A DNA stretch of 64,000 nucleotides from Chinchilla lanigera (GCF_000276665.1 NW_004955481.1:5142694-5206693), one strand, 5' to 3'. Positions 12,101-22,900 are shown, counted from the stretch's first letter. Program-made: numbers and translations. The notes: generated by a model from the sequence alone, not told the origin.

Positions 12101-12189
12101 TGGTCCGGCAAGACTGAAGGGCTTGAGGGTACTCTCTGTCTTCTCACTCTGGCCAGACTGTCATCTCCACAGAGGATCCCTGAGTGATC

Positions 12190-12345
12190 ATGACTGTAGA
12201 GGGAAAAGCAATCAGCCTATTGCTGGACACTGGTGTGTGTCTCTTGCTCTTTCTCTTCAACCCCGGCCTTCCTTCCAGCTATCATACCTCAGTGAAAGGA
12301 GTCACAAGAGAAGAGGTAACTTGCTATTTTTCTTAACCCTTAAGC
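12190..12345 (+). pseudogene. ERV-B protease remnant, interrupted
   Basis: An aspartic-protease active-site signature (LLDTG) is visible near 12217-12231. The gene is interrupted at 12345 by the fold-back LTR element. It resumes at about 13465, where a PESPVLLLGRD-like block typical of the retroviral protease C-terminus can be read. Confidence 0.7.
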
Positions 12346-13464
12346 TATGGAGGACCACCTGGGCAACTCCCCTTGAAAGAGGAGCAATTGTCTCCATTTT
12401 GGCTGAGCCTGACCCTGTTTCCATGTATTGATATGTACAGAGCTGGTTAGGACCTTTTCCTAATCCCATCAACTGGCTTTAAGTGATGCATATCTGTCTC
12501 GGCGAGGTGCTGATGGTAGTCTTTGGAGAGGGTAGGCATGTTTCCTCGGACACCTTGTTGTTCCCACGCGTGAGCCAGGATGAGGTGGGACATAGAGCCA
12601 TTGTTCCACACTGTTGGCTGGGATTGAGCCTCGAGATAGAGGCCATGACTTCCTGGGGCGTGAAAGATTATACATCAGAGCTGAAGCGCTGACCCCAAAA
12701 CATTAGATTCTATCTCAGTTGTGTTATGCAGATTACTCTTTCTGCATACTCTTCTGTCTGCATTTGCAGAGGTGATTTCAGGCCTCCTACCTAGCCCAGC
12801 TCATGGCACTCACCTACTTCCTGTGATTCTCATAGTTACTCATCCTCAAACCAATCCCTTCTTCATGAATGAATAAAACCCAGATTCAGCCTTGGATCTA
12901 GGCCTTGGTTGCAGATGGCCATCATTGTGGTTGGACTTAGGACCCCTTGGCTCCCCATAACTACAAATACGCCATGGTGTATTTATTCTCCCCATGGGTT
13001 GCACTGGTAGTGGTAGATTGGAATTAACCCACTAGGATTCCAGTACCTTTTCATGGGATTACAAATGTAAACTTCCTAGGACACGATGAGGACTGGGAAG
13101 GGCTCTCTATATTGGGGTCAGTACTTCAGCTCTAATGTGTAATCTTTCAAGCCTCAGGAAGCCATAGCCTCTATCTTGAGGCTTGATCCCAGCTGACAGC
13201 GTGGAGCAGTGGCTCTATGCCCCATCTCATCTTGGCTTACACATGGGAAGAACAGGGAGTCTGGGGAAACATGCCTGTCCTTTCCAAAGACTACCATCAG
13301 CACCTCAGCTAGATTGATATGCATTGCTTAAAGCCAGTTGATGAGATAAGGAAAAGGTCCTAGCCAGTTCTGTACATATCAATACATGGAAATAGGGTCA
13401 GGCTCAGTCAAAATGGAGGCAATTGCTCCTCTTTCAAGGAGAGTCACCTCGGTGGTCCTCCACA
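12346..13464. mobile_element. Fold-back LTR-like element (inverted arms, 414-bp loop)
   Basis: 12346-13111 is a full copy (about 766 bp, plus orientation) of the LTR-like element also found at 42321-43091. It is followed directly by 13113-13464, the reverse complement of its own first ~353 bp. The result is a hairpin with arms 12346-12698 and 13113-13464. The outer ends are near-perfect inverted copies: GGAGGACCACC at the left, GGTGGTCCTCC at the right. The loop contains an AATAAA in GAATGAATAAAACCC near 12870. Flanks TTAAGC and TTACGT may be a decayed 6-bp duplication. It sits in ERV-B pro. Confidence 0.8.
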
Positions 13465-13639
13465 TTACGTTATGACTAGAATAACTTTCTCTTTGACTAT
13501 TCCTTTTTAATTATGCCTGAAAGTCCAGTTCTCCTCCTGGGGAGAGATATCTTGTTTAAATACTGTAATCTACATGCACCCAGGTTAAATACACTGCTTC
13601 CCCCTTGTGGAAACAGAAATAAACCCCAAAGTATGGGCA

Positions 13640-14705
13640 ATTAAAGTAGAACAGTTACAGCAATAAGAGCTGCTCCAGTAAAAATACATCTCAAAGATCT
13701 TACCAGTTCCCTCACTATAGACAATATTCTCTAAGGCCTGAAGTTAAGAGAGTATTATTGCCTATAATCAGTAACTTAAAGACACAAGGTTTACTTAAAA
13801 TTTGTAACAGCCTGTGCGGCGCTCCAATCTTAGGAGTTCAAGAACCCAATGTAGAATGGAGGTTAGTATAGGACCTTAGATTAGTAAATGAGGCAATAGT
13901 GCCAATCCACTCTGTGGTACCTAACCTATACACTCTTCTTTCTCACATCCTAGAAGATGCTGGATGGTTTTCAGTGTTAGATATAGAAGATGCCTTCTTT
14001 TATATTCCTTTGCAGACAGATTCTCAGTTTCTTTTTGCCTTTGAAAATCTCCATGGCCAGGCCTCTCAACTGACTTAGACTGTGTTTCCTCAAGGGTTCA
14101 GAGACAGTCCTCATCTTTATGGGCAAGTGCTTTCCCATGTCTTGGCATGTTTTGAATTTTCCCAAGTCAAGGACTTTTAATATGTAGATGATATACTGTT
14201 GTGGGCCCCCTCAGAAGAGCCCTCTAGCCAAAGTACCTGTGCTCTGCTGAATTTTCTTGCAGACAGGGGTTATAATGTTTCTAGACCTAAGGTACAACTT
14301 TGTTGCCCTGAGGTAAAATATTTGGGCCTTATCATATCCAAGGGTACCTGAAGACTTGGGGAAAAAAGAATTAAACCAATTCCTCTCCTCCCCACAGCCC
14401 AAGACTCTAAAACAGCTAAGGGATTCCTAGGAGTGACAGGTTTTTATTGCCTTTGGATAAAGGTGAAATTGCAGAATACGGTGAAATTGTTCAACCCCTC
14501 TATCAGCTTATAAAAGAAGCCCAAAAGACAGACACTCATATTTTAACCTGGGAGCCTGAGTCCCAGACTGCATTCTGGGAGCTTAGATGTACACATCTAA
14601 ATGCCCCAGCACTGAGCCTACTGACAGGACACCATTTCAATTTGTATGTTGATAAGAGGCAGGGCATGGCTTTGGGAGTGCTTACACAGGATCAGGAACC
14701 TGCTT
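13640..14705 (+). pseudogene. ERV-B reverse transcriptase remnant
   Basis: RT blocks are readable in order: a VPNLYTLLSHILE-type block near 13915, VLDIEDAFF (the first catalytic Asp region) near 13975-14000, PQGFRDSPHL near 14090, and the YVDD catalytic box near 14180-14192 followed by ILLW. An in-frame stop lies just before YVDD, and several others occur. A frame of 86 codons at 14447-14705 covers the thumb/connection region. The element is dead. Confidence 0.8.
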
Positions 14706-15633
14706 AATAGCCTGTAGGATATCTGAGTCATGAATTAGATATTGTAGCAAAGAGATGGCCTGTGTGCCTTAGAGCTGTGGCTGCAGTAGCTCTCTTAGTC
14801 CTGGAGGCATCCAAGCTGATTTTAGGCAGATATCTCATTGTACTGACACCTCACAGTGTGGCAGGACTCCTTTCTTCCAAAGGGAGCCTATGGCTATCAG
14901 ACAACTGACTTCTTAAATGCTGGCCTCTAGTTCTAGAAGGACCAGACATTCAAATAAAAGCATGTTCCTCCTAAAACCCTGCCACCTTTCTACCAGAAAA
15001 GGAAGAAATTGAGGCTGAAAGACATGACTGAAAACAGGTAATTATCCACACATATGCAGCCAGAGAAGACTTACTGGACGTATCCCTTACTGACCCTGAT
15101 TTGACCCTCTTCTGTGATGGCAGTTCTCAAGCCTTGGGAACCAGAGACTACTGATGAATGTGAACAACCATCTGAACACTCCTATGAACCCAGAGAAGAC
15201 TTAAAATTTCTGTTCAAAAGAAAAACCAAGTCTCCAGGTAGATAACCGAAAATGTTATTCTTAACCCTTTTACTAATTACTTGACTACTTAAAGGAAAAT
15301 GTAACTCCTTTCTAGTATGGGCACAGAAATATGTAGAGCCATTATGAAGAGCATCTTGCTGGATATGTGGCCTTCTCCCTTTGTCAAATACATCAGGGCT
15401 TCCTTGGTGGAAATTCCCATTTCAAGGAGATGATTAGAATAAACTACCAGACTACACTGATGAAACATGAAAAAGTTCAGGGATTCATAGCTTGGTCCAC
15501 CATTACAAGGTAACTGAGTGGCCTATAAACTCTACTCTTTATGATCCTGTACACAATCAGATCTTTTCTACAAATGCCACTGAAGCCTGTCTACAGGCAC
15601 AATAAAACCCCTATTAAATAAGAATAAAGGTCC
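14706..15633 (+). pseudogene. ERV-B RT connection / RNase H / integrase debris
   Basis: A connection-domain stretch (about 14750-14830) and an RNase H-like block with FCDGSS near 15112-15130 are visible. The rest is too eroded to name with confidence. A deletion has probably removed most of integrase, since env-like sequence follows within about 1 kb. Confidence 0.5.
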
Positions 15634-15732
15634 CAAGGGGCTGGGGATTTAGCTCAGCGGCAAAGCGCCTGCCTGGCAAGCGCAAGGTCGTGAGTTCGGT
15701 TCCCGGTACCGGAAAAAAACCAAAAAAAAAAA
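15634..15732 (+). mobile_element. ID SINE (young-looking)
   Basis: Plus-strand tRNA-derived SINE. Its A box lies in GGGGATTTAGCTCAGCGGC and its B box in GAGTTCGGTTCCC, and it has an A-rich tail. Perfect 13-bp target duplications AGAATAAAGGTCC flank it (15621-15633 and 15733-15745), which suggests a relatively recent insertion. Confidence 0.92.
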
Positions 15733-16079
15733 AGAATAAAGGTCCTATCATGAGAGCCAACAATCATAGATATCCAAATGGCTACTTCAAATATGAGATG
15801 ATTATATGTGGTTAACTCCAGTTATAGAACAACTTAGTAGAAAGGCCCTCTTATGTTGGGAACAAAGAAATCACTCCTATTCTCATTGCCCTAACTCTAC
15901 TAAATACTTAGGATGAACACCCCCGTGCAATGCATACATACTGTAACTTTACAGGTTGAAGACTAGTTTGTGATGAACTGGCTTAGTTCTTCTGGAATTA
16001 GATGGGAGCCCTCAGTGGCACGCATTGGTCCTATGGAACCAATTCATGTCCCTGGTAACCCCCTGAAGAGATAGGGAGA

Positions 16080-16750
16080 TGCACATTGAGACTTGCATGG
16101 TTACAAGGCAGGAGTGTCAAAAACCTCCACAAACCTGCAGACTTACCTCACTTACAACATCGATGGTCTAAAAGTGTGTTTCACTGGTACAATATGTTGG
16201 CTTCTATCTTTGTTTCTTCCCTAGGATTAGAGGATGTTGTGCAACGCATTGAGGCCTTGACTAACTAACTATACTCAGTAGGCCTTAAATGATACCTCAA
16301 CTGACCTCTTTCTCCTAAATAAAGAAGTAAAATTAATGAGACAAGCTGTCCTCCAAAATCAGATGGCATTAGACATTCTAACAGCAGCATGGAGGGGTAT
16401 TTGTGTGATTGTAAAGGCCAAATATTTTGTGTACATTCCTGAACCTTCTGCTAATATCTTGACAGCTATTCAAGATATTAAACAATAGGTTAATGCCATG
16501 TCAGATTCTGAAATTCCCTGGACCATCTCCTTATCCTCTTTGTGAGAGGTGATTACCAGCTCTTTCTGGTGGAAACATCTGTTGACTGCATTCATAATAA
16601 CCTTATTGATCTTATTGTTTGGCCCATGCATTCTTAACTGTTTCTTTGGCATTATCCCCTCCAGATTTAAAGCTATACACCTACCCACAATGAGAATACC
16701 TGATGTCTATCAAGGGCCTTTAGATAGAATCTGTGGAGAGTGTCTCTAAC
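16080..16750 (+). pseudogene. ERV-B env transmembrane (TM) remnant
   Basis: A hydrophobic fusion-peptide-like segment (LASIFVSSLG) lies near 16200. It is followed by a heptad-like region and an immunosuppressive-domain-like block around LQNQMALDIL (about 16352-16380). The downstream CX6CC motif is degraded: only its first cysteine remains. The membrane anchor (FWWKHLLTAFIITLLILL, 16564-16617) is still open in a 66-codon frame. In-frame stops interrupt the ectodomain, so this is a relic. The immunosuppressive block resembles that of type D-like envelopes (family knowledge). Confidence 0.75.
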
Positions 16751-16855
16751 TGCCAATCACAACTACAACCACCTGCAGCCTGAAGTAGCCAGAATGGTCA
16801 TCGCTCCCTTCCCTGTCATGACAGTTCAGAACACCTCTTCAGAGTGGGGAATATT

Positions 16856-17540
16856 ACAGACAGCTAAGCTAGTCAGAAATGTTATAGACAGTCAGGTAGG
16901 GCTAAGCCCTTGAGAGAGCCAGGACAAAGGTGAAACCCATCTCAATTGTGGCCAGAGACATGCCTGTTGGAGACCAGGTCTCAAGATAAAGATGCGATGA
17001 CCGGGCTTGTATACTTCCTTGAAGGATAAACACTGGGCCTAATGAAGCCTAGATAGACATCCGTCACCCGTCATTTCCTAGAAAAAGTCTTTGTTCTTTC
17101 CATGCACCCTTGTAACGTGACTTGTTTTCCCACTGGATCACTATTACCTAAGTGACTATACTTGTACCCTTGTTGGTTAATCATAGCTGTAACCCATGTC
17201 CTACCCACGTTGGTATTACTTTACAAAACTTCCCAGAAAATTGAGGTCTTCAGACAACCCATTTGGGCTCCCTCCTGCCTCTCAGTGGGATATCTCTCCC
17301 TCTCAATAAATGCTTCTTATTCTTTTAAAAAAAATTTATTTTAAAGAGAAAAAAGATAGACAAACAATGAAAGTGAGTTTTGAAACAGGTTAGTAGGACA
17401 GTTACTACTCTTAACTTCTGTTGTACCTGAACTCATTCTTCAATTTCAGAGAACATGAATTTGACACATCAGATATCTGACAGGCTGGGAGATATAATAT
17501 TTTCATACTTCATCTCCTGTATCATGTCCTGTAACATCAG
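16856..17540 (+). repeat. 3' LTR of ERV-B
   Basis: It begins TTACAGACAGCTAAGCTAG after the env remnant and matches the 7511 LTR with a longer centre. An AATAAA (CTCAATAAATGCTTC) lies near 17305. About 100 bp of A-rich sequence at 17322-17425 is absent from the 5' copy and is probably an insertion. The match to the 7511 copy continues past the usual CA end to about 17540. Confidence 0.7.
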
Positions 17541-17724
17541 GACATGAACTTGGTACATCTGACATTTAACAGGTTGGGAGTTGTTACTCCATGACAAAAG
17601 CAAATCACCTACATTTAGGGATGGGATAGATACACAACATTCCAATTAACTGAGACATCTAATTGAATAGTGTCACTGGGTCAGAGGAGGTACCTGCAAT
17701 GCTGAGATGAGGAACTGGAAACCT

Positions 17725-17950
17725 GTACAAACAGAATGCTTGCAGGTTCGCTGACTCCTGTCCTAGAAAGAGTTTTCAGGATGCATCAGGAAGGGGTATA
17801 TGAGAAGGGCTTATTAGGCAGAAATTCAGTACACACCCAGGAGTGGAGTGCAGGAGCTCAGAGAAGTGAAATGCACTACAGTTTGGAACTGGAAATATTT
17901 GTGTTTTGGGTGGTAGGAATCTGTGGAATTTGACAATCTGTAGTCTTGGG
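17725..17950 (-). repeat. Unclassified LTR-like repeat (copy 2)
   Basis: Second copy of the repeat at 3790-4030; see that entry for the shared strings. Both lie a short distance outside retroviral elements. Confidence 0.5.
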
Positions 17951-18187
17951 CTTGAGGAGGATGGATTACCTACAGATAGATAATGGTCGGTACATAGGAG
18001 AGAGCCAAGTTTACAGGTAAAAAGGTGATTTATTCACAGCAGAAAAAAGTCCAGTTAGAAGTAAAAAGGGCATGGTGGAACCCATATGAAGGTGAAAGGC
18101 AATTGCCCACTTTGGGGAAGAGAGAAGGAAAAAATTTTAAACTGGACTTCTGTCTTGAAATTGCAGCTTTTAAATTTTAAAATTTTG

Positions 18188-18365
18188 AAAATTTTTTTAT
18201 TTTATTATTATTATTATTTTGGTCTTTTTGAGACAGAGTCTTGCTAGGCAGTTCAGGCTGGCCTTGAGCTCACTTTATAGCCCTGGCTAGTCTCTAACTC
18301 GCAACAATCCTCCTACCTCAGCCTCCCAAGTGCTGGAATTACGGGTGTGCACCACCACACTTGGC
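18188..18365 (-). mobile_element. B1-like SINE
   Basis: Minus orientation with GAGACAGAGTCTTGCTAGGC and CCTCCTACCTCAGCC. It is flanked by near-identical TTGCAGCTTTTAA(A)TTTTAAAATT copies (from 18161 and 18366). Confidence 0.85.
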
Positions 18366-18476
18366 TTGCAGCTTTTAATTTTAAAATTATAATTTCTCTT
18401 CTTCCCTTTCTGCCTGTTTTTAAATTTTCTTCTACCTCAGATAAGTTGCAGTTGAGTTTTGCAAATAATGGTCTGT

Positions 18477-18572
18477 GGGCTAGGAATATAGCTCAGCGGC
18501 ACAGCGCCTGCCTGCCAAGCACAAGGTTGTGAGTTTGATTCCCCACACCAAAAATAATGATAATAATCATAA
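18477..18572 (+). mobile_element. ID SINE
   Basis: Contains AATATAGCTCAGCGGCACAG and GTGAGTTTGATTCCCC. Its A-rich tail ends before a second copy of ATAATGGTCTGT; the first copy is just upstream at about 18465. Confidence 0.8.
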
Positions 18573-19129
18573 TGGTCTGTTGGACAACCTTGAGCATGGC
18601 CCATGTTCCCTCATCCTATAAGTCAGACACAGTTACGCTTGTTATAACTAGTCCTGAGCCGGGTCCAAATATTGTAGCTGTTCTGCTACTTTGTTGGTTG
18701 GTCATTGTTCTAATAAGTGGACCTTTTTCAGTTCTTGGGGCCTGGGGAATCTTTTGTTCTATTACGATTTTTGCAGTGCTGCTACTAGTAACAAGGTTTG
18801 GCTGAAAGATAAGAACACGGGTGTGTGCAGGTGCAGGAAGTACTGACAGCAGAGCAAGCAGGAAAGTTTTTTAGGGGGTTGTGGGGGACCAGGAATTGAA
18901 CTCAGGACCTTGTGCTTACCAGGCAGGCACCCCAGGGGAGGTTGTTTTCAGCCGTGCACCTCGCTGGCTCTACTGACTGTGCTGCAAGATAGGATCCTTT
19001 CAAACAAAAAAGTATAGGAAGTGGCTGTCCCTTAGTCTCACCAATGAATTCAAATCAGCTCCAAGAAAATAGATTCAAGTCAGCAACCCAAACCCCACCC
19101 AGAACCAATTCTTTCTGAACAATAGCTAT

Positions 19130-19527
19130 TACAAGTGCCTCAGGGACATTAGCTGCTTAGCTCAATTGTAAGTGGCAGGTTGCAAGCTTACCCCCAGCCA
19201 GGTTTAATTAATTATGTAATTAAGTAATTTTATTCTACCTTATTATTTAAAAAATGATATATAGTTTCAAATACAGTGAAAATGAAGAATTTAAAAAGAG
19301 AGCTGGGAAAAAGTTATGACAAAGTGGAAAATAGTCTACTCATGGGTAAAGAGTTTAGGCATGAAATTTGACTCGTGTTCTCAGCACACAGTGCAAAAAT
19401 AGAAATGGTGGACCATATGAATTTCATCATCTGATGAAAAAGAAAGGGTATGGACAAAGGAGAGAGGGGGAGAGGAGAGAGAGGGCAAAGTCACAGCAGA
19501 ACTTTTTTTCTAAGAAGTGCATGTGGA
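19130..19527. other. Non-coding stretch
   Basis: AT-rich in the middle, purine-rich at the end (GAGAGAGGGGGAGAGGAGAG near 19460). No gene or clear repeat seen. Confidence 0.4.
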
Positions 19528-19681
19528 CTGGGGTTGTAGCTCAGGGGTTGAGTGCCTACCCAGCAAGTGCAAGGCCCTGAGTTTGATTCCTGGTGCCAAA
19601 AAAGAAAAAAAGGAAAAAAGCAGACCCCTCCAAAAACAAACAAACAAACAAACAAACAAACAAACAAACAGAAAAAACCTC

Positions 19682-19722
<41 letters not shown>
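19528..19722 (+). mobile_element. ID SINE with compound simple-repeat tail
   Basis: ID body at 19528-19610 (GGGTTGTAGCTCAGGGGTTG, then GAGTTTGATTCCTGG). Its tail has expanded into (CAAA)n at 19632-19670 and (CA)n at 19685-19722. Microsatellites growing from SINE tails are well known. The open frames across the repeats are artefacts. Confidence 0.85.
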
Positions 19723-21289
19723 GAAATATTTTTGTCTGGAGGAGCAAACATTCTGCCTGGAAAATTAGACTTTATAGATCATCGTGTAAGGGACTTGGGG
19801 TAACTTGTTCAGAGATGTCGTCAATGATGGTTTTTCAGGATCAAAAATGGTCTGGGTCTACCCATGAAGTTGTGAAAGCTTGAATCTGGGGTGCTTTTAA
19901 AAAGGAGAACGGTCCATTTATAATTAAGCTCCTTCATCAATGCCTGACCTCAGGTCACATTTATTTTTAACTTTGGTTCAGGGATGAGAGGTGGTTACTC
20001 ATCATGACTTGATTTCCAGAAACATGGGTTTTATTTAGAGACAGAGCTGATACAGGTAACACAAACAAGCCAGTTTCAGCAAGCCACCAAAAACCTCCAG
20101 GCCTTCTTTTCCTATTGGTTGCTCAATGCTGTATTTGCCCTTAGGTGACACTGTCGGAGACAGAAAGTGAAATAACTGGGAGAGTGTTGGCCAAGGTTCG
20201 CAGAAACTCCAGGACTGACTTCATGGGCTGAGCAGGAGTTTTGGCTGCTGGAAATTCCCCCATGCACATTTTGGGATTTCCACCTAGAGTGTGGTCAAGC
20301 TGGGATGGTGGAAGACAGCCAGACCTGGCATCTCTGGTAACAGTCATCCCTGCTTAAAGGCAATAATCTTGGCCCTAAGAAGCTTTCCCTCCCGAACCAG
20401 CTGACAAGCTGGCCTCATCCCAATATTTAATTTTGCACACAAGGACAACTTTTCTAGTACACTTTGGCAGGGGGACTCAATTAGCTTGTTTTTCTTGCCT
20501 TCCCTTACCTGGTTCTTTTGCATCCAGTGTCAAACACCTGCACTGCAACTGCCAATGGAGAATGTTTAGTACCTGTGGGTTGCTTTTAGGGAAACGTCTA
20601 ACTTCTCTGGATTGATAACCAATGTGTTTCCCAAGTGAGGGGAGTGGTACAGAATTAAATAGAGATATCACATATTCGCATCTAGCCTTTTTAATGAGAC
20701 AGTTTCTACTTGTGGATGACTCAATGATGGATTCTTTCCCAGGTCCTGCTCTTCGGAGGACACAGGTTCCTTCTAAGGTGCCAGTTGAATGACAGGGATA
20801 ATGAGTAACAGTCGTCTCTCTAAGGTGGTATGTAGTTTTATGATCAACAAAAGGGCATGAGTTCGGTTTTCAGAGACAGAGGCTGTCCCCTTGTTGTCAA
20901 TGTCAAGTTAAATGATAGGAAGTGAACTTGAATTCCCTAGTTTATTTAATCGATGAATTCTGAGGCAGCCCAGGAAGTTCTGATCATGGCATTTGTGGGG
21001 TTTTCCCTGTGTGGGTAATATAAATGACTCACTTTTTTGAGTACTTTCTCTTTTGGACTGTTGGCTGAGTTTTGAGTGTTCTACAAAAAAGAAAAAAAAG
21101 CATCAGCTAGCTGAGCCACTTTTACAGGATCTGGACATCCAGGCAGACATTCTCTGGGATCCCCCAGGGGTTCAGAGAATAACATTAGTAAAAATATTCA
21201 TAGTAGTGATTCTTCTTAGCTGGTGCTTACTGCATCCCAGATGGTCTTCTAAACACTTTCCATTCATTTACTTGATTCCTTTTAAGTTT
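19723..21289. other. Apparently unique non-coding stretch
   Basis: No gene, SINE or L1 recognised. GGGTTTTATTTAGAGACAGAGC near 20030 could be a reversed LTR polyadenylation region, but I could not support an element. Confidence 0.35.
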
Positions 21290-21350
21290 TAGAAATTTTT
21301 ATTAATACATGTTTGCATGACAATGATTGCATTCGTCATGGGGAGTTGGC
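21290..21350 (-). mobile_element. L1 3' tail fragment
   Basis: The sequence around TTTTATTAATACATGTTTGCATGAC...GATTGCATTCGTCATGGGGAG resembles the L1 3' end at 62256, in the same minus orientation. It is an older copy. Confidence 0.5.
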
Positions 21351-21384
21351 CATGTGCATCTACTCATTTGATGCACACAGAATC

Positions 21385-21480
21385 TCTGAGCTGGGTGGTA
21401 CCCTCATCTGCAGAGTGGAAATGGGAACAGAGAAATTTAGTCATTTGCTCAAGGTCACAAACTGATGAGAAGATGTCTGT
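21385..21480 (+). repeat. MIR fragment
   Basis: Eroded MIR core: GAGTGGAAATGGGAACAGAGAA ... TCATTTGCTCAAGGTCACA. Confidence 0.6.
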
Positions 21481-21534
21481 GAGACCTACAACTTTGTTCT
21501 TCTCTTTCTCTTATTTTGGATATTAAAGGTTCCA

Positions 21535-22900
21535 TATAACTTTTAGGATAGATATTTCTATTTTTTCAGAAGACATTAGATTTTAATGGAGATTGCCCTG
21601 AATCTGTAAATTGTTTTGGGTAGTGTTGACATTTTAGCAATATTAAGTCTCCCAATGAATGAATTTAGGATATCTTTCCATTTATTGGTGTCTTCTTCAA
21701 TTTCCTGCAGCAATATTTTGGTAGATAGTTTTTAGCATATAAGTTTTTCAACTCCTCAGTTAAATTAATTCCCAAGTGTTTTATTCTTTTTGGTGCTATT
21801 GTAAATGAAATTGTCTTCTCAATTTCCTTTTCAGATTATTCCTTGTCACTGTATAGAAATGATACTGATTTTTATGTGCTGTTGTGTATCTTGGAGCTTT
21901 CCTAAGTTCATTTTTTAGTTTTACTTTTTTTGTGTGTGAAACCTTTAGGTTTTCTACATATATGATCATGTTATCCATGAATAGAGATAATTTTACTTCT
22001 TCCTTTCCAATTTAAATATCTTTTTTTCTTGCCTAATTTCCTCTGGCTATTACTTCCATCACATTTCTTTTAATATGTTGTAGATTCAGTTTGTTAGCAA
22101 TTCGTTGAGGACTTTTGTATCATTATTCATCAGGGATGTTAGTATGTAGTTTTCTTGTCTAGCTGTGATATAAAGACAGTGCTAGCCTCATAGAATGAGT
22201 TAGGAAATGTTCACTTCCTTTCAATTTTGGGAGAATAATTTGGAAAAAATTGGTGTTAATTCTTTTTTAAATTGTTGGTAAAGCCATCTGGCCTTGTGAT
22301 TTTCTTTGCTGGAAGTCTTTTGGTTATTGATTCATTCTTACCAGTCTTGGTAGGGTTTGTGTTTCTAAGAAGTCTCCATTTCATCTAGACCAGTGATGGC
22401 AAATCTTTTGGAGACCTAGTGCCCAAACTGCAACCCCAAAACCATCTATCTATCACAAAGTGCCAACACTGCAGTTAAACCTGAATACTGAGGTTTTAGT
22501 TTAGAAAAAACAACTCATGCATTCACATCTTTTGTCTTAAAAGAAAAACATAGTAACAGGTATGCCCTAAGTTCACCACTACTGATCTAGACTGTCTAAT
22601 TTCCTGGAATATCATTGTTCATAGTACTCTTTTATAATCCTTTTTAGTTCAGTAAAATCAGTAGTAATGCTCCCTCTTTAATTTCTGATTTTAGTTATTT
22701 GAGTCTTTATCTTTTTTCTTAGTTGAGTCAGCTTGTCTCTTTGAATTTGATTATGCAAGGTACTTTATATAAGTGGAATCATACAACATTTGTACTTCTG
22801 TGTCTTATTTCATTTAAAATCATGTTTTCAAGGATCATGATTGTACTATCATTACTTAAAAATTGTGCTTTCTTAAACTTGGTTATATAGAAGGGATATT
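21535..22900 (-). mobile_element. L1 ORF2 fragment, minus orientation
   Basis: Reverse-complemented ORF2 (RT region) sequence runs through about 21535-22382 and resumes after a hAT insertion at 22593 to about 22740, with uncertain older L1 material to 22900. Diagnostic antisense strings are GTCTCCCAATGAATGAA, TTGGTGTCTTCTTCAATTTC and GAGACAGTGC-type RT-coding remnants. Many stops; dead. Confidence 0.7.
22391..22584. mobile_element. Non-autonomous hAT DNA transposon
   Basis: A 194-bp element with imperfect terminal inverted repeats, CAGTGATGGCAAATCTT at the left and the reverse complement CAGTAGTGGTGAACTTA at the right. It is flanked by a perfect 8-bp target duplication ATCTAGAC (22383-22390 and 22585-22592), the hAT hallmark. 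The body has GTGCCCAAACTGCAACCC and AAAGTGCCAACAC. These recall rodent URR1/OposCharlie-type Charlie elements (family name from memory). It inserted into the L1 relic. Confidence 0.85.

Larger units (their letters stand above)
10555..16855 (+). mobile_element. ERV-B: decayed class I endogenous retrovirus (gag-pro-pol-env remnants)
   Basis: Plus-strand provirus with internal order gag (about 10560-12100), protease (about 12190-12345, continuing at 13465), RT (about 13640-14700), a trace of RNase H (about 15090-15150) and env TM (about 16080-16750). Integrase is mostly missing or unrecognisable. Every gene carries stops or frameshifts, so the element cannot encode functional products. Later insertions are a B1 in gag (11528), a fold-back LTR in pro (12346) and an ID in the pol-env interval (15634). 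The 3' LTR follows at 16856. Confidence 0.8.
17951..19010 (-). repeat. LTR-like sequence, minus orientation, broken by SINEs
   Basis: The reverse complement has CTGTGAATAAATCACC near 18035, an AATAAA signal context, with U3-like sequence further out. A B1 (18188) and an ID (18477) interrupt it. A short minus-orientation ID-like fragment is visible at about 18885-18935. Family and boundaries are unknown. Confidence 0.35.

Noticed and set aside
15641..15715. tRNA gene, from the A and B boxes
   Set aside because: It has an A-tail and target duplications and cannot fold as a full cloverleaf; it is an ID SINE.
18557..18805. 82-codon hydrophobic frame with two membrane-like segments
   Set aside because: It starts in the A-rich tail of an ID SINE and runs through LTR-like sequence; no homolog recognised.
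19491..19883. Several overlapping frames rich in Thr-His or Cys-Val repeats
   Set aside because: They are translations of (CA)n and (CAAA)n repeats in an ID tail.
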